This document shows, piece after piece, positions 53,501 to 63,411 of a stretch of DNA of 64,000 bases (positions are counted from its first letter, which is position 1; every line of letters starts with the position of its first letter). The stretch is taken from positions 124,001 through 188,000 of the forward strand of contig NZ_FNOS01000004.1 in NCBI RefSeq assembly GCF_900107115.1, read 5' to 3'. The notes under the pieces are model-generated. The model worked only from the letters and a program-made list of their open reading frames with translations, did no database searches and had not been told where the DNA came from. This DNA comes from Salimicrobium album. GTDB taxonomy: Bacteria > Bacillota > Bacilli > Bacillales > Halobacillaceae. A program made the position numbers and the translations under genes.

Positions 53501-53665
53501 CTCGTAATCGTCCGTGCCCGTTACTACCGCCCGCCACGACTGGATGGCTTCATTGTAGGAAAGTCCATATACTTTTCCACGTTCGAAGTACGTTTTCCCG
53601 CGTTCAAAAAACGCTTCTCCGGTGAGCTGTTTAATTTTGTTCGGTTGTAGTAAAGTAGCTTGCAT
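50509..53665 (-). pseudogene. SNF2-family helicase with SWIM zinc finger, interrupted by a one-base frameshift
   Basis: Two overlapping frames together make one SNF2 protein of about 1,050 aa. The N-terminal frame (start at 53665, AGGATG upstream) has a SWIM finger ([19 protein letters not shown]) and helicase motif I ([19 protein letters not shown]), and goes out of frame after SLIVAP. The second frame resumes at [14 protein letters not shown] and carries LDEAQAIKNEAT, FALSGTPIENALTELW and the C-terminal lobe ending near QAAGRAHRIGQKKSVQVI. The shift falls in a run of six G (51697-51702 on the plus strand); five would restore the frame. Either a real mutation, phase variation or a sequencing error. 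Otherwise it resembles B. subtilis YwqA. Confidence 0.8.
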
Positions 53666-53935
53666 TGCCGGCATCCTAACTGTTTCAATATTTTCATTCA
53701 TGTATCGCGTGTATTTAAGCATGGTCCTGATGATCTCCGCCTCCGAAAAACCCGGGGCGGTTTTATCCACTTTTCCTATTATAACAATTATTTTCGTTTT
53801 TTGTTGTGCTATACTTTAAAGAAATGAACGATGGAGAATGAGACAGGAAGCGCCGGAGCCGGCTGCACGGATTGATTTTGAAGCGGTTGTGTGCTACTTT
53901 TTGTTGAGGGAATGATCAGAGTGGAGGAATTAGAA

Positions 53936-55519
53936 ATGTCAATACAGGAAGAGGTCGGAAAGCGGCGGACGTTTGCGATAATATCGCACCCGGACGCCGG
54001 AAAGACGACGATGACCGAGAAAATGCTGCTGTTCGGAAACATGATCCGTTCCGCAGGTACTGTAAAAGGGAAGAAATCAGGAAAATTTGCGACATCCGAC
54101 TGGATGGAAATAGAGAAACAGCGTGGAATCTCCGTGACCTCGAGTGTCATGAATTTCCCGTACCGGGGTTACCAGGTAAACATTCTCGACACTCCCGGCC
54201 ACGAAGATTTCAGTGAAGACACCTACCGGACGCTGACGGCGGTGGACGCTGTCGTTATGATCATCGATGCGACGAAGGGAATCGAAGCTCAGACGCTGAA
54301 GCTGTTCAAAGTATGCCGGATGAGAGGTATTCCGATTTTTACATTCATGAACAAACTGGATCGCGAAGGACGGGAGCCGTTCGACCTTCTGGAGGAAATC
54401 GAGACGGAACTGGAAATCGAAACTTATCCGATGACGTGGCCCGTCGGGATGGGTAAGAGATTCGAAGGGGTGTTCGACCGTCACAACGAGCAGTTCGTCC
54501 GCTTTTCGGGAGACGAGCGGGAAGAGTACATCCCGTACAGCGAGCTCGATCAGCACCCGGAACTTACGGAAAATCCGACGTATAAGGAAGCGGAAGATGA
54601 GCTGTCTCTCGTTGATGAAGCAGGGGATACGTTTGAAATCGAGAAAGTTCTGAGAGGAGAACAGACCCCCGTGTTCTTCGGGAGCGCTCTTGCACCGTTC
54701 GGCGTGAAAACCTTCTTCGACACTTTCATCGATATGGCACCGGCTCCGACGCCGCGGAAGTCGACGAAGGGGCTGGTTTCTCCTGAGAACGAAGAATTCT
54801 CCGGATTCATTTTCAAAATCCAGGCCAATATGAACCCGAAACACCGCGACCGCGTCGCTTTCGTCCGGGTCTGTTCCGGCAAGTTCGAGCGGGGCATGAG
54901 CGTCACTCTCGGCCGGACCGGGAAAGCATTCAAACTGGCCCAGTCCCAGCAGTTTGTCGCTTCCTCCAGTAATACGGTGGAAGAAGGATACGCCGGGGAC
55001 ATCATCGGCATCTACGACCCGAACGTATACCGGATCGGGGATACACTGCTTACCGGGAAAGAGACGTTCGAATACGACGAACTTCCTCAGTTCCCGCCGG
55101 AGCAGTTCAAAAAAGTAACGGCCAAAAACGTCATGAAGTCGAAACAGTTCTACAAAGGAATCGAACAGCTCGTACAGGAAGGCGCCATTCAGCTATTCAA
55201 ACGTCCGTACTTCGAAGACTATATCATTGGAGCGGTCGGGGAACTTCAGTTTGAAGTTTTTGAATACCGGATGAAGCATGAGTACAACGTCGATATTGAA
55301 CTCACTCCTTACGGGGAGCGGATACCGCGCTGGCTGAAGGAAGACCAGGTGGACACTTCTCTCTTCGATGACAGGAACATGCTTGTCGAGGACCGGGAAG
55401 GCAACAAAGTCGCCCTGTTCAAAAACGACTTCTCGCTGCGCTGGTTCGTAGATAAGCACCCGGATATGGACCTTATCGACCTGTTTGAAGTCAATCAGTA
55501 TACGCAGACGAACGAATAG
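53936..55519 (+). CDS. prfC: Peptide chain release factor 3
   Basis: The ATG at 53936 follows GGAGG by 8 bp and gives 527 aa, the normal RF3 length. G motifs are HPDAGKTT (18-25), [16 protein letters not shown] and NKLDREGR; the C-terminal half has [20 protein letters not shown]. This GTPase recycles RF1/RF2 after peptide release. It stands alone with its own terminator. RF3 is patchily distributed in Bacillaceae and absent from B. subtilis 168. Confidence 0.94.
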   Translation: MSIQEEVGKRRTFAIISHPDAGKTTMTEKMLLFGNMIRSAGTVKGKKSGKFATSDWMEIEKQRGISVTSSVMNFPYRGYQVNILDTPGHEDFSEDTYRTLTAVDAVVMIIDATKGIEAQTLKLFKVCRMRGIPIFTFMNKLDREGREPFDLLEEIETELEIETYPMTWPVGMGKRFEGVFDRHNEQFVRFSGDEREEYIPYSELDQHPELTENPTYKEAEDELSLVDEAGDTFEIEKVLRGEQTPVFFGSALAPFGVKTFFDTFIDMAPAPTPRKSTKGLVSPENEEFSGFIFKIQANMNPKHRDRVAFVRVCSGKFERGMSVTLGRTGKAFKLAQSQQFVASSSNTVEEGYAGDIIGIYDPNVYRIGDTLLTGKETFEYDELPQFPPEQFKKVTAKNVMKSKQFYKGIEQLVQEGAIQLFKRPYFEDYIIGAVGELQFEVFEYRMKHEYNVDIELTPYGERIPRWLKEDQVDTSLFDDRNMLVEDREGNKVALFKNDFSLRWFVDKHPDMDLIDLFEVNQYTQTNE

Positions 55520-55546
55520 ACGGCCCTAAGGGTCGTCTGTTTTTTT
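55518..55546 (+). terminator. Intrinsic terminator after prfC
   Basis: AGACGGCCC and GGGTCGTCT (one G-T pair) with a 3-nt loop, then seven T residues. It overlaps the stop codon. Confidence 0.9.
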
Positions 55547-55569
55547 GTGCCGGGATTCCGTGAGGGTTT

Positions 55570-55774
55570 TCGTTACGATGGGAGGGGATTTCCGCTTCCG
55601 AAGGTAACGATTAGCCCGGAATCGTGACGTTCGCGGGCAAAAGTTCAGGATGAAGGGAAGGATTCTCGTCTTTTCGTTACCTTCACCCGGCGATTCCTCC
55701 TCCGAAGGTAACGATTCGGCGTAAATCCCTTCATAAACAGGGCGCATCTTCTTCTTCCCGCCCTCCGGTAACGA
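55570..55774. repeat. 52-bp-periodic intergenic repeat, copy A (upstream of uvrB)
   Basis: GAAGGTAACGA-type boxes start at 55600, 55652 (GAAGGGAAGGA) and 55704, exactly 52 bp apart. The complementary box TCGTTACCTTC (or variants) starts 22 bp into each unit, at 55622 and 55674, and a leading half-unit has it at 55570. A further degenerate box (TCCGGTAACGA) lies at 55764, out of register. The same arrangement occurs at 63150-63294. No gene is present in 55520-55854; the rest holds the prfC terminator and the uvrB start signals. Confidence 0.8.
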
Positions 55775-55854
55775 ATGTTTGTTCGCAGGAGGTTAGAATG
55801 ATAAACTATTGTGGTAAACTATAGAGGAAAAGATAAGAACGGAGGTTTTTCTTC

Positions 55855-57834
55855 GTGGAACATACATTTGAACTGCATTCGGATTTTTCCCCGGAAGGTG
55901 ATCAGCCAAAGGCGATCCAGGAACTGGTGGAAAGAATCAACAGTAATAAAAAACACCACACGCTCCTCGGTGCCACGGGTACCGGGAAGACGTTCACTAT
56001 GTCAAACGTCATTCAGGAAGTGAAGAAACCGACTCTCATCATCGCCCACAACAAGACGTTGGCCGGGCAGCTCTACAGTGAGTTCAAGGAATTTTTTCCG
56101 AACAATGCTGTCGAGTACTTCGTCAGTTACTACGACTATTACCAGCCGGAAGCCTATGTTCCCCAGACCGACACCTTCATCGAAAAAGACGCGAACATCA
56201 ATGATGAAATAGATAAACTCAGACACTCGGCGACGTCTGCCCTGTTCGAACGGGACGATGTCATTATCGTATCCAGTGTCTCCTGCATCTATGGTCTCGG
56301 TTCCCCGGAAGAGTACAAAAGTATGGTCCTCTCCCTCCGTATGGGAATGGAGAAAGACCGGGACGAACTGCTGCGGAATCTCGTCGACATCCAGTATGCG
56401 CGCAATGATATAGATTTTCAGCGCGGTACTTTTCGTGTGCGCGGAGATTCCGTTGAGATCATTCCGGCCTCTAGAGAGGAGCACGCGATCCGGATCGAGT
56501 TTTTCGGAGACGAGATCGACCGGATCCGGGAAGTCGACGTACTCACCGGTGACGTAATCGGTGACCGGGAACACGTCGCTATTTTCCCGGCATCGCACTT
56601 CGTAACGAGAGAAGAGAAGATGAAAAAGGCTATTGAAAATATAGAAAAAGAGCTGGAAGAACAGCTGAAGGTTTTCCGCGAAGAAGATAAGCTTCTTGAG
56701 GCGCAGCGTCTGGAGCAGCGGACGAATTACGACCTGGAGATGATGCGGGAGATGGGCTTCTGTTCGGGTATCGAGAACTACTCGAGACACCTGACGTTCC
56801 GGGAAAAAGGAGCGACTCCGTATACGCTGCTCGACTATTTTCCGGAGGATTCCCTCATTATGGTGGATGAGTCCCACGTGACCATCCCGCAGATACGCGG
56901 AATGTTCAACGGGGATAAAGCGAGAAAGCAGGTGCTCGTCGATCACGGGTTCCGTCTGCCGTCCGCGCTTGATAACCGCCCGCTTATGTTCGAGGAGTTC
57001 GAAAAACACGTAAACGAAATCACTTATCTTTCGGCTACGCCGGGACCATATGAAATGGAACATACGGATAAAGTCACTGAACAGATCATCCGTCCTACCG
57101 GCCTGCTCGATCCGAAAATCGAAGTGCGGCCGATCCACGGACAGATCGACGATTTGATCGGAGAAGTTTACAAGCGGCAGGATAAAAACGAGCGGGTCCT
57201 CGTCACGACGCTTACGAAGAAAATGTCGGAGGATCTGACCGCTTATCTTAAGGAAATCGGTATTAAAGTGGCTTATCTGCACTCGGAGATCAAGACGCTT
57301 GAGCGTATCGAAATCATCCGCGATCTGCGGCTCGGGAAATACGATGTTCTCGTAGGGATCAACCTGCTGCGGGAAGGGATCGACATACCCGAAGTCTCGC
57401 TCGTGACCATCCTTGATGCCGATAAAGAAGGCTTCCTCCGTTCTCAGCGCTCGCTCATCCAAACGATAGGACGGGCTGCGAGGAACGACGATGGTACCGT
57501 TATTATGTATGCGGACAAAATCACCGATTCCATGCGGATTGCCATGGACGAAACGGAGCGGCGACGTGAAAGACAGATCGCTTACAACGAAGAACACGGC
57601 ATCACACCGACGACGATCAACAAAGCGATCCGTGATGTCATTCAGGCTACAAGTGAAGCAGAGGAAGAAGAAAGTCCTCTGTTCGATAAGAAACCGTCCG
57701 AAATGACGAAGCAGGAACGCCAGGAATTCATCGACAACATGGAAACAGAAATGAAGCAGGCAGCAAGGGACCTCGATTTCGAACGGGCCGCCGAGCTGCG
57801 GGATATACTGCTTGAACTAAAAGCGGGAGGATGA
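55855..57834 (+). CDS. uvrB: Excinuclease ABC subunit B
   Basis: The start is GTG with CGGAGG 8-9 bp upstream, giving 659 aa. Walker A is [10 protein letters not shown] (39-48), the damage-probing beta-hairpin region is [16 protein letters not shown], and helicase motifs include [16 protein letters not shown] and [17 protein letters not shown]. The UVR domain that contacts UvrC is at the C terminus (about 620-655). uvrA begins 2-8 bp after the stop. No LexA box was recognised upstream. Confidence 0.97.
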   Translation: MEHTFELHSDFSPEGDQPKAIQELVERINSNKKHHTLLGATGTGKTFTMSNVIQEVKKPTLIIAHNKTLAGQLYSEFKEFFPNNAVEYFVSYYDYYQPEAYVPQTDTFIEKDANINDEIDKLRHSATSALFERDDVIIVSSVSCIYGLGSPEEYKSMVLSLRMGMEKDRDELLRNLVDIQYARNDIDFQRGTFRVRGDSVEIIPASREEHAIRIEFFGDEIDRIREVDVLTGDVIGDREHVAIFPASHFVTREEKMKKAIENIEKELEEQLKVFREEDKLLEAQRLEQRTNYDLEMMREMGFCSGIENYSRHLTFREKGATPYTLLDYFPEDSLIMVDESHVTIPQIRGMFNGDKARKQVLVDHGFRLPSALDNRPLMFEEFEKHVNEITYLSATPGPYEMEHTDKVTEQIIRPTGLLDPKIEVRPIHGQIDDLIGEVYKRQDKNERVLVTTLTKKMSEDLTAYLKEIGIKVAYLHSEIKTLERIEIIRDLRLGKYDVLVGINLLREGIDIPEVSLVTILDADKEGFLRSQRSLIQTIGRAARNDDGTVIMYADKITDSMRIAMDETERRRERQIAYNEEHGITPTTINKAIRDVIQATSEAEEEESPLFDKKPSEMTKQERQEFIDNMETEMKQAARDLDFERAAELRDILLELKAGG

Positions 57835-57841
57835 CTTGTAC

Positions 57842-60703
57842 ATGCCAAGCAAATATATAAGCATCAAAGGAGCAAGAGCCCACAACTTAAAAGGCGTGGA
57901 TATCGACATTCCGAAGAACAAAATGGTAGTGATGACGGGACTGTCCGGCTCCGGTAAATCGTCTCTCGCGTTCGAAACGATCTATGCGGAAGGGCAGCGG
58001 CGCTACGTGGAATCGTTGAGCGCTTATGCGAGACAGTTTCTCGGTCAGATGGACAAGCCGGATGTGGACTCGATCGAAGGACTGTCCCCGGCGATTTCCA
58101 TCGACCAGAAAACGACGAGTAAAAACCCGCGGTCCACGGTCGGAACAGTGACGGAGATTTATGACTATCTCCGCCTGCTTTACGCCCGTATCGGCCGACC
58201 GGTGTGTCCGAACCACGGCATAGAGATCGATTCCCAGACGATCCAGCAGATGGTCGATCAGCTCACCTCCTACGAGGAGCGGACGAAGATGCAACTGCTC
58301 GCGCCGATTGTATCGGGACGCAAGGGAGAGCATAAGAAGACGCTCGAGCGACTGCGTAAGGAAGGTTACGTACGTCTCCGGATCGACGGGGAAATGAGAG
58401 AGGTCTCCGAAGATATCGAACTTGAAAAGAACAAAAAACATTCCATCGATGTTGTAGTAGACCGTGTAGTCGTAAAAGAAGGAGCGGAAGGACGGATCGC
58501 CGACTCCCTGGAAACGGCACTTGAACTCGGGGGCGGACACGTCACCGTCGACGTAGTCGGTCAGGAAGAAGTGAGTTTCAGTGAGCACCATGCCTGTCCA
58601 ATCTGCGGATTCTCCGTAAGTGAACTGGAACCGCGGAAATTTTCCTTCAACAGTCCGTTTGGGGCCTGTGACCGATGTGACGGGCTCGGCGTGCAGCTTG
58701 AAGTGGATATAGATCTCGTCATCCCGAACTGGGACCTTTCCCTGAATGAGGGTGCGATTGCCGCCTGGCAGCCGACGAGCTCCCAGTACTATCCGCAGCT
58801 GCTGAAAAGCGTATGCGCCCACTACGGAATCGATATGGATATACCGGTGAAAGATATTCCGAAACAGCAGCTGGAGCGTCTTCTTTACGGAAGCGGGGAA
58901 GAGACGGTACACTTCCGCTACGAGAACGACTTCGGAAAAGTGCGGGATAACGATATATACTATGAAGGCGTCATTCCGAACGTTTCGCGCCGTTACCGGG
59001 AGACTTCATCCGACTTCATCCGTGAACAGATGGAAGAGTATATGGCGCAGAAACCGTGCCCGAAATGTAACGGATACCGTCTCGGCAGGGAAGCTCTTTC
59101 CGTTAAAGTGAACGGCAAACATATCGGTCAGGTGACGGATTTCTCCGTAACGGAAGCGAACAGTTTCTTTGCGGATGTGCCGCTCACCGAGAAAGAAAGA
59201 ACGATTGCCACCATGATTTTGAAAGAGATCAGTGAACGGTTGAGCTTCCTTGCAAACGTAGGTCTCGATTACCTGACACTGTCCCGCTCTGCCGGTACGC
59301 TTTCGGGCGGAGAAGCTCAGCGGATACGACTTGCCACCCAGATTGGATCGGCACTGACGGGCGTACTGTACGTTCTCGATGAACCGTCCATCGGTCTGCA
59401 TCAGCGGGACAACAACCGTCTGATCCAGACGCTGAAGCGTATGCGTGACCTCGATAACACGCTCATAGTGGTCGAGCACGACGAAGACACGATGCTCGAA
59501 GCAGACTACATCGTCGACATCGGGCCCGGAGCCGGAGAGAACGGCGGCCAGATTGTCGCCATGGGTACTCCGAAACAGGTGATGAAGAGCAAGAAGTCGC
59601 TGACCGGGCAGTACCTTGCCGGGAATCGGTTCATCCCTCTCCCGCTGAAACGGAGAAAACCGGACGGCCGGACCCTCAAAGTGAAAGAGGCGGAGGAAAA
59701 CAACCTGAAAAAAGTGGACGCCGAAGTGCCGCTCGGGGTTTTCACCGCAGTGACGGGCGTATCCGGTTCCGGAAAAAGTACGCTCATCAATGAAATACTG
59801 TACAAGTCGCTGTCCATGAAGCTTCATAACGGAAAACAGAAGCCCGGGGCGCACGGAGCGATAGAAGGAATCGATCAGCTGGAGAAAGTGATCGAGATCA
59901 ATCAGGCGCCGATCGGCCGGACGCCGAGATCCAACCCTGCGACTTATACGGGAGTCTTCGATAATATCCGTGATATTTTCGCAGATACGAACGAAGCGAA
60001 AATCCGCGGCTATAAAAAAGGAAGGTTCAGTTTCAACGTAAAAGGTGGCCGCTGTGAAGCCTGTCGCGGAGATGGTATCATCAAAATCGAAATGCATTTC
60101 CTTCCGGACGTATACGTCCCGTGTGAAGTGTGCGACGGAAAACGTTATAATAGAGAGACACTGGAAGTGAAATACAAGGGTAAAAATATAGCGGATGTGT
60201 TGGAGATGACGATCAGTGAAGCGCTCGACTTCTTCTCCAATCTTCCGAAAATCAAGCGGAAACTGCAGACAGTGGAAGACGTGGGACTCGGGTACGTAAG
60301 GCTCGGGCAGCCCGCAACTACTCTCTCCGGTGGGGAAGCCCAGCGCGTGAAGCTGGCGAGTGAACTGCACCGCCGTTCCACCGGGAAGTCGTTCTACATT
60401 CTGGACGAGCCGACGACCGGTCTGCACGTCGATGACATTTCAAGACTTCTGCAGGTGATCCAGCGGCTCGTAGACAATGGTGATTCGGTAGTGATCATCG
60501 AGCATAATCTCGATGTGATCAAGGAAGCGGATCACATCATCGATCTTGGCCCGGAAGGCGGAGACGGAGGCGGGAAAATCATCGCCACCGGTACGCCGGA
60601 AGCGGTGGCGGAAGAATCCGCATCCTACACGGGTAAGTTTTTGAAACCGATCCTTGAAAGAGATCGTAAACGCATGGAAGAACGTATGCAAGAGGGAGGC
60701 TGA
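57842..60703 (+). CDS. uvrA: Excinuclease ABC subunit A
   Basis: This protein of about 953 aa has two ABC ATPase modules: Walker [11 protein letters not shown] near the start and [10 protein letters not shown] near residue 640, with signatures [16 protein letters not shown] and [15 protein letters not shown]. Zinc Cys pairs are seen (CPIC...[16 protein letters not shown]...CEVC). I chose the ATG at 57842; a TTG at 57836, closer to GGGAGG, is an equally possible start. It finds DNA damage together with UvrB, with which it is coupled. Confidence 0.96.
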   Translation: MPSKYISIKGARAHNLKGVDIDIPKNKMVVMTGLSGSGKSSLAFETIYAEGQRRYVESLSAYARQFLGQMDKPDVDSIEGLSPAISIDQKTTSKNPRSTVGTVTEIYDYLRLLYARIGRPVCPNHGIEIDSQTIQQMVDQLTSYEERTKMQLLAPIVSGRKGEHKKTLERLRKEGYVRLRIDGEMREVSEDIELEKNKKHSIDVVVDRVVVKEGAEGRIADSLETALELGGGHVTVDVVGQEEVSFSEHHACPICGFSVSELEPRKFSFNSPFGACDRCDGLGVQLEVDIDLVIPNWDLSLNEGAIAAWQPTSSQYYPQLLKSVCAHYGIDMDIPVKDIPKQQLERLLYGSGEETVHFRYENDFGKVRDNDIYYEGVIPNVSRRYRETSSDFIREQMEEYMAQKPCPKCNGYRLGREALSVKVNGKHIGQVTDFSVTEANSFFADVPLTEKERTIATMILKEISERLSFLANVGLDYLTLSRSAGTLSGGEAQRIRLATQIGSALTGVLYVLDEPSIGLHQRDNNRLIQTLKRMRDLDNTLIVVEHDEDTMLEADYIVDIGPGAGENGGQIVAMGTPKQVMKSKKSLTGQYLAGNRFIPLPLKRRKPDGRTLKVKEAEENNLKKVDAEVPLGVFTAVTGVSGSGKSTLINEILYKSLSMKLHNGKQKPGAHGAIEGIDQLEKVIEINQAPIGRTPRSNPATYTGVFDNIRDIFADTNEAKIRGYKKGRFSFNVKGGRCEACRGDGIIKIEMHFLPDVYVPCEVCDGKRYNRETLEVKYKGKNIADVLEMTISEALDFFSNLPKIKRKLQTVEDVGLGYVRLGQPATTLSGGEAQRVKLASELHRRSTGKSFYILDEPTTGLHVDDISRLLQVIQRLVDNGDSVVIIEHNLDVIKEADHIIDLGPEGGDGGGKIIATGTPEAVAEESASYTGKFLKPILERDRKRMEERMQEGG

Positions 60704-60707
60704 CGAC

Positions 60708-61079
60708 ATGGAACCGATTGTAAAAGAAGAAGCACAGAAAGAAATTGACAAATTCGCCGGTACGCCGGTGTATGTACATCTGGAAACGACGAACGGGGCG
60801 TATGCGAGTCACTTCAATGCCCAGGCACACAACGTCGGTGCATTCATCCGCAATGCGAACGTTACGTATGAACACGGAAAAATAATCAGCACCGGCGGCG
60901 GCTACCGCGTCGGTCTGAAGCTTGAACTCGGCTGGGTATATGCCGAAGGACTCACGGATTACGAGGTAGATGAACAGAACCGTCTGCTGATGGCCGGACA
61001 TGACGAACAGGGGCGACTCATGGTAGCCCTTGAAATCAGCGAAACGCCGTTTGCCCACGAGGCCGATTATCATGAGTAA
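60708..61079 (+). CDS. yojF: YojF-family protein (DUF1806)
   Basis: The ATG at 60708 follows AGGGAGG and gives 123 aa starting MEPIVKEEAQKEIDKFAG. Family features include VYVHLETTNGAYASH and GYRVGLKLELGWVYAEGLT. In B. subtilis yojF precedes yojG (bshB2), and the same order is seen here with an 8-bp overlap. Its function is not established; a role with BshB2 in bacillithiol metabolism is inferred from context. It starts 4 bp after uvrA. Confidence 0.87.
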   Translation: MEPIVKEEAQKEIDKFAGTPVYVHLETTNGAYASHFNAQAHNVGAFIRNANVTYEHGKIISTGGGYRVGLKLELGWVYAEGLTDYEVDEQNRLLMAGHDEQGRLMVALEISETPFAHEADYHE

Positions 61080-61710
61080 ACGGGTCATCGTCATTTTTCC
61101 TCACCCCGATGATGAAACGTTCGGTGCCGGCGGGACGATAGCCTCTCTTGTGGAAGAAGGGGCGCACGTCACTTACTGGTGCGGAACGCTCGGGGAGATG
61201 GGACGTAACATGGGGAACCCGGTGTTCGCCAATCGTGAAACGTTGTCCATCCACAGGAAGAGGGAGCTCGAGGAAGCGGTATCGGTGCTTGGCATTGACG
61301 TCGTCCACCTCGGCTACAGAGATAAAACGATCGAATTTGAACCGCTGGAAGAAATGGTGACACACCTCCGGACGAAACTTGAAGAAGAGAAGCCGGACCT
61401 CGTTCTGACCCATTATCCGGGATATGCGGTCCATCCGGATCACGATGCTCTCGGACGGGCGGCGGTGGAAGCGGTGAAAGAAATGGAAGAGCCGCCGGAG
61501 CTCTGGCTGCACGCCATCTCGAACGATTCGGAGAAAGACCTCGGGGAACCGGCTATCGCCCGGGACATCAGCAACTACTGGGACACGAAATGGAAAGCGA
61601 TCCGTACGCACCTTTCCCAGGCGGACGGTATGGTCGATCTGTTGAACAGGGAAGACCAGCTCGAACGGATGAAAACAGAACGTTTTTACACGGGAGATCA
61701 GCTCCGGTGA
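61072..61710 (+). CDS. bshB2: Bacillithiol biosynthesis deacetylase BshB2
   Basis: The ATG at 61072 overlaps yojF and gives 212 aa. The PIG-L zinc-deacetylase motif IFPHPDDETFGAGGT is at the N terminus, and the third ligand lies in YAVHPDHDALGRAAV. The enzyme removes acetate from GlcNAc-malate (and possibly bacillithiol conjugates), giving GlcN-malate for bacillithiol. Other PIG-L substrates cannot be excluded. Confidence 0.92.
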   Translation: MSKRVIVIFPHPDDETFGAGGTIASLVEEGAHVTYWCGTLGEMGRNMGNPVFANRETLSIHRKRELEEAVSVLGIDVVHLGYRDKTIEFEPLEEMVTHLRTKLEEEKPDLVLTHYPGYAVHPDHDALGRAAVEAVKEMEEPPELWLHAISNDSEKDLGEPAIARDISNYWDTKWKAIRTHLSQADGMVDLLNREDQLERMKTERFYTGDQLR

Positions 61711-61738
61711 TACCTGGTGCCGAAAAGGAGGAGTAGAG

Positions 61739-62728
61739 ATGTCAGAAGAACGGATGAAAATACTTAAGATGATCGAACAGGGAGACATCAGTGCGGAGGA
61801 AGGAGCCAGACTTCTGGAATCCGTGAACGAGCCTGATAAAACCTACACGTGGAAAAGTTTTCTCGGCGATGCCGTGGACCGTGTCAAAAAGGGCGATTTC
61901 GATTTAAGCTTCGGCAATACGATCGATTTCGGGGAAGTGACGGAAGTGGACGCCACCTCGTTTGAGGATATGGACATTCATATCAACAACGGTTCCGTCC
62001 GGATCCTCACGCACGAAAAAGATACAGTGAAAGCGGAATATGAAGTGAAGATGTATCAGAGTTCTTCCGAAGAAGAGGCGAAGCAGCGTTTCCGGGAGGA
62101 AGTGCGTCTGGACACGTCCGCCGATCTGCTCAGACTGTCGAGCCCTTCGAACAAGATCAAAGTATCCGCGACGTTGTATGTCCCGGACCGTGCTTACGCT
62201 TTCGTGAAGACGAAGGTATTCAATGGCCGGGTCGATCTTTCGGCTCTGCGTGCGGAACAGGTGGAGACGAAAACGACCAACGGAGCTGTTACGCTGTCGG
62301 AAGTCCACGGAGAGAAAGCCAACGTGGAGACAGGCAACGGAAGCGTTGACTTTCAGAACTGTTCCTTCTCCCGGTGTGATGCCAGAACAATCAACGGCAA
62401 AGTAGCCGCGAGCGGTTCTTTCGTCAAACTCGATCTGTCGACGGTCTCGGGAGGAATCAATGTATCCGGGCAGGACCACCGTGCCGAACGCGGATTTTTC
62501 AAAACGTCCACCGGCTCCATCAACGTTCAGCTTCCGGAAGAGAAACGTATCGAAGGAAATCTTGCTTCGGCTTTCGGGAAACTGAGCTGCAAACTGGACA
62601 ACTACAAACTGCTTTCCGATAAGAACGACTGGCTGACGAAAGAACTTAAATTCACGGCCAGGGAAGATTATGAAACGGTGTACTACGTGGACGCCGACGC
62701 CAAGTCCGGCTCCGTAACCGTATACTAG
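61739..62728 (+). CDS. yvlB: YvlB-like DUF4097 protein
   Basis: This 329-aa protein starts with a short helical domain (MSEERMKILKMIEQGDISAE, residues 1-30) found in YvlB and related proteins. It continues as a right-handed beta-solenoid-like DUF4097 region (about 75-280) with repeated phrases such as NGSVRIL, NGRVDLS, NGAVTLS, NGSVDFQ, NGKVAAS. Fifteen bp downstream is yvlD. In Bacillus yvlABCD relatives belong to envelope-stress responses; exact function unknown. Confidence 0.87.
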   Translation: MSEERMKILKMIEQGDISAEEGARLLESVNEPDKTYTWKSFLGDAVDRVKKGDFDLSFGNTIDFGEVTEVDATSFEDMDIHINNGSVRILTHEKDTVKAEYEVKMYQSSSEEEAKQRFREEVRLDTSADLLRLSSPSNKIKVSATLYVPDRAYAFVKTKVFNGRVDLSALRAEQVETKTTNGAVTLSEVHGEKANVETGNGSVDFQNCSFSRCDARTINGKVAASGSFVKLDLSTVSGGINVSGQDHRAERGFFKTSTGSINVQLPEEKRIEGNLASAFGKLSCKLDNYKLLSDKNDWLTKELKFTAREDYETVYYVDADAKSGSVTVY

Positions 62729-62744
62729 AAAGAGAGGGGGACAG

Positions 62745-63095
62745 ATGATGAAGAATGCGCTGCTGCACGTAATCGTTAACGCAGTCGCTCTGCTCGTTGT
62801 GAGTGTGCTGTTTGATTCGATTCAGGTCGATGGATTTACGGGAGCCCTGTTCGCGGCTCTTATCCTTTCGATTCTGAACGCCATCATCCGGCCGATACTC
62901 GTCGTGCTGACGCTGCCGATTACCGTGCTTTCTCTCGGTGTCTTCCTGTTCGTCATCAACGCTATTACGCTCATGCTCACAGACGCCCTTCTCGGAGGAC
63001 TGTTCGAGATCGGAAGTTTCGGCGTCGCCATTCTGGCAGCCGTCCTTATCTCCATTGTGAACCTGGTGCTTAATAAATTGATACAGGATCTGTAA
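62745..63095 (+). CDS. yvlD: Phage-holin-family membrane protein YvlD
   Basis: This 116-aa protein is almost entirely hydrophobic, with four helices (about 5-24, 30-50, 55-78, 88-110) and the conserved LNAIIRPILVVLTLPIT segment of the YvlD/DUF360 family. Despite the family name it is not evidence of a phage. GAGAGGGGG precedes two ATG codons. It is co-transcribed with yvlB and ends at a terminator. Confidence 0.9.
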   Translation: MMKNALLHVIVNAVALLVVSVLFDSIQVDGFTGALFAALILSILNAIIRPILVVLTLPITVLSLGVFLFVINAITLMLTDALLGGLFEIGSFGVAILAAVLISIVNLVLNKLIQDL

Positions 63096-63102
63096 TGATA
63101 AG

Positions 63103-63134
63103 CCTTCTCCGCGCGCAGCGGAGGAGGTTTTTTT
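63103..63134 (+). terminator. Intrinsic terminator of yvlB-yvlD
   Basis: CCTTCTCCGC and GCGGAGGAGG (one G-T pair) with loop GCGCA, followed by seven T residues. Confidence 0.92.
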
Positions 63135-63149
63135 AGTGCGGAGAGAGTT

Positions 63150-63294
63150 TCGTGACGTTCAGGCTGACAGTCCGTGTCTGAAGGTAACGAAAAAGCGGAA
63201 ATCGTGCCCTTCAGCAGGAAAATGCACGGCCGAAGGGAACGATAACGCCGGAAAGGTTACATTCAACCGGAATACAGAGCGGTGAAGGTAACGA
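63150..63294. repeat. 52-bp-periodic intergenic repeat, copy B (upstream of hprK)
   Basis: GAAGGTAACGA boxes start at 63180, 63232 (GAAGGGAACGA) and 63284, again exactly 52 bp apart. Partner boxes lie 22 bp into each unit (63202, 63254), with a leading half-unit at 63150 (TCGTGACGTTC). Between the boxes, copies A and B align without gaps and share many bases (for example GGAA.TCGTG and TTC.ACCGG-type blocks). The 316-bp gap 63096-63411 holds only this, the yvlD terminator and hprK start signals. Confidence 0.8.
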
Positions 63295-63411
63295 AAAGGA
63301 GGCGGACCCGTTCACGAAAAGTACAAACCGGCCGATGAACATCATCTTCCGCTTTTCTGCCCAGTCATGCTACAATGAAAAGCAGCGATAATTGATTTAG
63401 GGGGCGATAGC

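Noticed and set aside
56002-57597. 531-codon open frame antisense to uvrB
   Set aside because: It is the mirror of a highly conserved gene, has no ribosome-binding site or family resemblance, and codon bias follows uvrB.
59006-60427. 473-codon open frame antisense to uvrA
   Set aside because: Shadow of uvrA codon usage; no start signals and no recognisable domain.
62745-63095. Phage holin
   Set aside because: The family is named for remote similarity; the gene is the chromosomal yvlD in its usual context with no phage genes nearby.
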